A DNA stretch of 64,000 nt from Artemisia argyi (taxonomy: Eukaryota > Streptophyta > Magnoliopsida > Asterales > Asteraceae). The stretch spans positions 123,623,296 to 123,687,295 of the forward strand of contig CM060692.1 of the NCBI GenBank assembly GCA_030686995.1, read 5' to 3'. The notes under the pieces were generated by a model. The model did no database searches and was not told the origin of the DNA. It saw only the letters and a program-made list of their open reading frames with translations. Below, in pieces: positions 61,309 to 64,000 of the stretch. The position numbers were made by a program, and so were the translations under genes. Each line of letters begins with the position of its first letter. Within the stretch, counting starts at the first letter, position 1.

Positions 61309-63862
61309 ATCTCCCCCTAAGGGGTGGTCATTCGAATGATGCTCCACGTGATTAGGTCTTCTTTGTTCTTTGTTGTTGACCATTATGTGTCGTAGTAGAA
61401 TAGTCATTAGTCTTTGTTCCTTCATGCTTTGTGATCTTTGATAACGTATTTTTCATCGTTCTTTGTTCCTTTGGGATATGGAGTTATCTGCCTTTCGTTA
61501 CTTCTGCGTCTGTGGTGGTCGTTTTCCATTCCAACATGCTCATACATCTTTGGACTTTGATATTCATATGCACGTAGTTCCCTTTCTTTCACACAGATCT
61601 TTGTCACTTTACTTCTGTAGATTCTTTCACATTGCGTAGAATCTTTCTTTGAACCTTTCTTTGCTTTGATCTTTGTGAGAACTTTCCTTTGACTTCGAGA
61701 TGCATGTATGAGCATGTGGAATCCGTCGCCATAGAGATGATGTGTCCCTACATATAAACAGTTAGTAATAAAACATCCGGTACTTACAAATAAGAATTAG
61801 AGATCGTCAACAACATAGTGTGAAGACTCCTTCTAACCCTTACCAAGGCCGTTCCCATGTCAGATACTCTCGAGGGAGCTTACAAGACCTACTTAGTAGC
61901 TCAATGACTGGGTGAGTCACTGGGGATCGCTCCATGACTGTAGACCATTTGAAACCACCGCGAACACTAAGCATAACCCATAAAGAATTACCGAAGTGAC
62001 CTGCTGTCAGGGCTGTTTGATGTTGACCCTGGCAGGAATTTCCATTCAATCATTGAGAATCACAAATGTGAATCCTCTCATAAATGTTCTGGCAGATTTC
62101 TAAGATCTGTGTAGGACTCTAAAGTTTACATCTGGAGTCCTTAATGATGAACAACCAGTGTAGAAATATCATGTGTTCCTATGAGATCTTTTGATAAATC
62201 TCGGGGCTCTAGACTCGATAAGTGCACATTTGGTTTCTTATGCGGAGATTAGGGAGAGGTCTCCTGCTTCAATATCAACCATCTCTAAGAGACAGGTCGA
62301 TAGATTACACCGGTTCCCCGTGAGAATGAAACAAGCTCTTTTAAGAGAACTTGAGTGGTTAAGAAGGTTTAGTGCATTGCGTCACTGGGTCCATAACGTC
62401 TTTATCTTCAATACTGGTGTCACCTTAGTAACGACCAGTAGCATACGAATTGAACCCGGTGTCTGCCCTAAGGTTGAACATTTGGAGGGCTATTTCTTTT
62501 CACCCTTTTTCATAACTTTTCTTTTTAATTCTTCAACCCCTTCTTTCTCCTTTCTCATTTTCTCCTTTTTTCAATCATACCTAAGGACTTCTAATTCTTA
62601 TCTATTGTATTTGTCCTTGGGTAGATCCCTTCGGCTCTGGTGGATCATAGGACGGTTTTTCCTAACCTTAGTCACCTTATAACTCCATGACTATCCTATA
62701 ATTGCCATAAAACCATTTATTTGAAAATCTCTCAAAGTGTTTATGATAATAAAACACATTGTTGTCACTTCGAGAGTTTTGCATTTCTTTTGAAGGACTC
62801 CCCCTTCACATGTGCTCATGAATTTTTAAGAAATTTGCACATGCGTGAGGAGTTTGCACTTTTTGAATTGATCCACTTTCAGTGAACAAGACCGATTCGA
62901 GACACGCTTACATCACTAGTTAAACTAGCTTGAAGTTATTACCTGTCCTAGCCAAGTCCAAAGAAAGTCTCTCGATACGGTACATTCTACTCAGACAAGT
63001 CCTATTCGAGACACGCTTACATCACTAGTTAGACTAGCTTGAAATTATTACCCGTCTAGGACAAGTCTTTTCGATTACTAACATTTTAAGCTTCGCCAAT
63101 TCATAGGTACTTTCTGAGTCAAGCTCTTTCGAGATTCAGTCACAATCTTAAATCACTTTTGATCACATTTCAATCATGTTTTCTCCTCCTCAAAAATAGC
63201 ATAACGTGATATTTTTGATATCAACTGATTAAGAAAAAGCTTTTGGAGAGAAAGACAGATTTTGCATGAATTTGGAACATTTTGTGTTTGTACTCCCCCT
63301 TAATGATAGCATATTTAAAATTAATTAAGGGTTTTGAGGGAGTTATCTTGAGCACTCATTTGAAGGATTTTGAGAAATCTTTTGAACAATCTTGAAAAAG
63401 TGCTTCAAGAATTCAGTTTTGAAAACGAGTTTTTGTTTGAAATCCTTTTCGTTTGTTTATACTCGAACTTTTTTGAAAAAGAGTTCGTCATTGAATGTAC
63501 GAGTCTTTGATTTGAAAATAATCAGAAGTCATTGTTCGGGTCCGGGTTTCGTACTGATGTATACGAAAGCCATTGTGAAGAAACTTTTGAGAAACGAAAT
63601 GTTTTAGGAAAACATTTAAATAACTCCCGTTCAAGCATCTGTACATGTCCGTATCATTGTTGAATGACATTTCTAGAAACGTACAGAATATTGATTTATA
63701 CGAGAGACATGTCGTGAGAAGAATATTTTTGGATTTTTTGATTTTATATTGTTTGTGTTTTTGAAAATTTTATATTTTTATATTTTGTTTTTGTTGGTTT
63801 TTCAAATTTTGTATTTTGTTTTTTCAAAAATATTTACAGCGAAGCGATTTTAAAAACATTTT
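61309..63862 (-). other. 2.5-kb non-coding tail of the copia element
   Basis: No convincing ORF. Plus-strand CTCCCCCTTA-type motifs (sense TAAGGGGGAG) at about 61310, 62800 and 63292. Two tandem-like blocks containing GAGACACGCTTACATCACTAG at 62899 and 63009 are separated by 110 bp. About 61990-62690 is similar to 35520-36260. Confidence 0.65.
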
Positions 63863-64000
63863 TCAAGAAGATTCGAGAAGACGTTCTAGCTCCTCAGGAG
63901 TTAGGCTTCGCATGCCAATTCGTCGAACTAAATAGTCAAACCGTTCTTTTGGAAGGGCTTTAGTAAAAAGATCGGCGAGTTGGTAATCTGTCTTAACGAA
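63863..64000 (-). CDS. copia RNase H C-terminus (partial)
   Basis: The final 45 codons of a copia polyprotein: [36 protein letters not shown], then TGA (63863-63865). [11 protein letters not shown] is the standard end of copia RNase H. The frame is intact as far as visible; the rest lies outside the window. Confidence 0.93.
   Translation of the reverse strand, partial: FVKTDYQLADLFTKALPKERFDYLVRRIGMRSLTPEELERLLESS

Larger units (their letters stand above)
60896..64000 (-). mobile_element. Ty1/copia element, 3' end (continues beyond the window)
   Basis: The 3' LTR is 60896-61308 (minus-strand ends TGTTAGCATT and GGTCCTACA), with CTATATAAAC on the minus strand near 61080 as TATA box. TTAGGGGGAGA precedes it. 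A 2.5-kb non-coding tail and the end of RNase H follow. It is inserted in the Athila-like LTR after TGCAA. The tail resembles that of the copia element 25126-37590, so the two are relatives although their LTRs differ. Confidence 0.85.

Noticed and set aside
62191..62682. 163-codon plus-strand ORF
   Set aside because: Antisense within the copia non-coding tail; the counterpart at 35558-36050 is not open in an equivalent way.

Overview
This is nuclear plant DNA. It is AT-rich, has intron-containing genes with GT-AG splicing, and consists mostly of nested LTR retrotransposons and MITE-like DNA elements. Several retroelement proteins (the putative gypsy-type 'Transposase_28' protein, a copia element with a long coiled-coil ORF between gag and protease, and Athila-like ORFs carrying CGGPH zinc-knuckle motifs) resemble families I know as abundant in Asteraceae, especially Anthemideae such as Tanacetum, Artemisia and Chrysanthemum. 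That placement is from memory of family resemblance; no search was run.

Only two host genes look intact. Squalene epoxidase (SQE, + strand, 8 exons, 12416-17710) gives an uninterrupted 524-residue reading frame. A membrane-anchored J-domain protein (- strand, 7 exons, 19018-24028) gives 243 residues. They are convergent, with 1.3 kb between their stop codons. A broken GRF-zinc-finger gene lies at 48832-49215.

Layout. 1-11150: remains of a Ty3/gypsy element (gag at the left edge, an antisense Transposase_28 gene at 8800-10302, 3' LTR 10671-11150), interrupted by a copia fragment (minus strand, 441-8790). That fragment is itself split by a complete 6.8-kb non-autonomous Athila-like element (1080-7879, target duplication ACTTT). 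11151-24307: the two host genes with MITEs and microsatellites. 24308-48490: a nest of DNA elements (a foldback and several TIR elements with TTA-type flanks) that received a 12.5-kb copia element (25126-37590) and a 9.2-kb Tekay/Del-like gypsy element (38731-47938, target duplication CTTTT). 48490-51938: the GRF relic and a truncated Athila-like gag element. 51939-60895: a second large non-autonomous Athila-like element with 3.8-kb LTRs and one zinc-knuckle ORF, whose 5' LTR was hit by another copia element (60896 to beyond the window edge).

The most interesting material is in the non-autonomous retroelements: an as-1-like TGACGCCGTCA array beside an LTR TATA box; polypurine-tract-like motifs repeated inside four different elements; a copia leader packed with TGCGGTT motifs; a copia element with an extra 0.8-kilo-residue coiled-coil ORF but a deleted integrase core; and a gypsy element whose LTRs are nearly identical although its integrase is dead.
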